Source: Ignavibacteria bacterium UBA2360
Lineage (GTDB): Bacteria > Bacteroidota > Ignavibacteria > Tepidaquicellales > OLB5
DNA: 58,189 nt
Direction: 5' to 3'
Assembly (NCBI GenBank): GCA_002344125.1
Contig: DDTQ01000009.1
Span: 1 to 58,189 of the forward strand
How positions within the stretch are numbered: position 1 is the stretch's first letter; each line of letters begins with the position of its first letter. Below are positions 58,136-58,189 of the stretch, one piece after another. Made by a program: the position numbers and the translations under genes. Under the pieces are notes generated by a model, which did not search any database, was not told the origin of the DNA, and saw nothing but the letters and a program-made list of their open reading frames with translations.

Positions 58136-58189
58136 TTTAGCAAAATTAAGTAAGGATTGTTGTATATAAAATAGTTTTCGTTCTTTAAA

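Overview
The window looks like a chromosomal contig from a member of the Bacteroidota/Chlorobiota (FCB) group, most likely an Ignavibacteria-like lineage. Four large secreted proteins end in a type IX secretion (T9SS) sorting domain with the NYPNPFNP-type opening common in Ignavibacteria and relatives. There is a GWxTD-domain protein. Several genes carry a Bacteroidota-type -7 promoter element (TAnnTTTG), in the best cases 18-20 nt from a -33 TTG. Base composition is moderately AT-rich. Clear Shine-Dalgarno sequences also occur, e.g. before the ferredoxin and several T9SS genes, which is unlike core Bacteroidetes. No rRNA, tRNA, CRISPR array, prophage or transposase gene was recognised.

Layout. 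1-3.8 kb (minus strand): DnaJ/CbpA-like chaperone, GNAT acetyltransferase, phosphate acetyltransferase, MnmA. 3.9-9.5 kb: a secreted, extremely lysine-rich protein and two T9SS cargo proteins separated by a tandemly duplicated repeat region. 9.6-17.3 kb: a DUF2569-like membrane protein, then a housekeeping run of pheT (interrupted by a frameshift before its last domain), a coiled-coil protein, zapA, a structured RNA candidate, rny, coaE and a class III aminotransferase. 17.3-23.1 kb (minus): a two-cluster ferredoxin, a vWA-like membrane protein and two SurA/PpiC prolyl isomerases. 23.2-27.5 kb: a palindrome-rich spacer, a fused restriction-methyltransferase and a small membrane protein. 27.5-29 kb: a BNR-repeat T9SS protein. 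29.9-37.6 kb: rpsU, hpt, ftsH, a polyprenol/DAG-kinase-like protein, ychF, a periplasmic DsrE-like protein and a GWxTD protein. 38.2-43.3 kb: an AT-rich three-gene block (metzincin-like lipoprotein, unknown, T9SS protein). 43.7-49.4 kb: a lipoprotein, a lamin-tail-domain surface protein and a TMTC-like TPR membrane protein. 49.9-54.8 kb: PhoH/PIN protein, lipoprotein MsrB, YciI, trypsin-TPR protein, three tiny unreported ORFs and a lipoprotein. 55-58.1 kb: the rpsL-rpsG-fusA operon.

The most distinctive feature is the intergenic DNA. At least eight families of short palindromic repeats are scattered through the spacers. One begins with a GTAG tetranucleotide followed by a hairpin with compensatory stem changes, the hallmark of REP elements moved by RAYT transposases. 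Another family has entered the coding sequence of the restriction-methyltransferase twice, in opposite orientations and without breaking the frame. These two copies bracket the AT-rich presumed target-recognition segment. Other items worth attention are the multi-helix RNA between zapA and rny, the Fur-box-like palindromes upstream of the restriction gene, the frameshift in pheT and the tiny membrane-protein ORFs.
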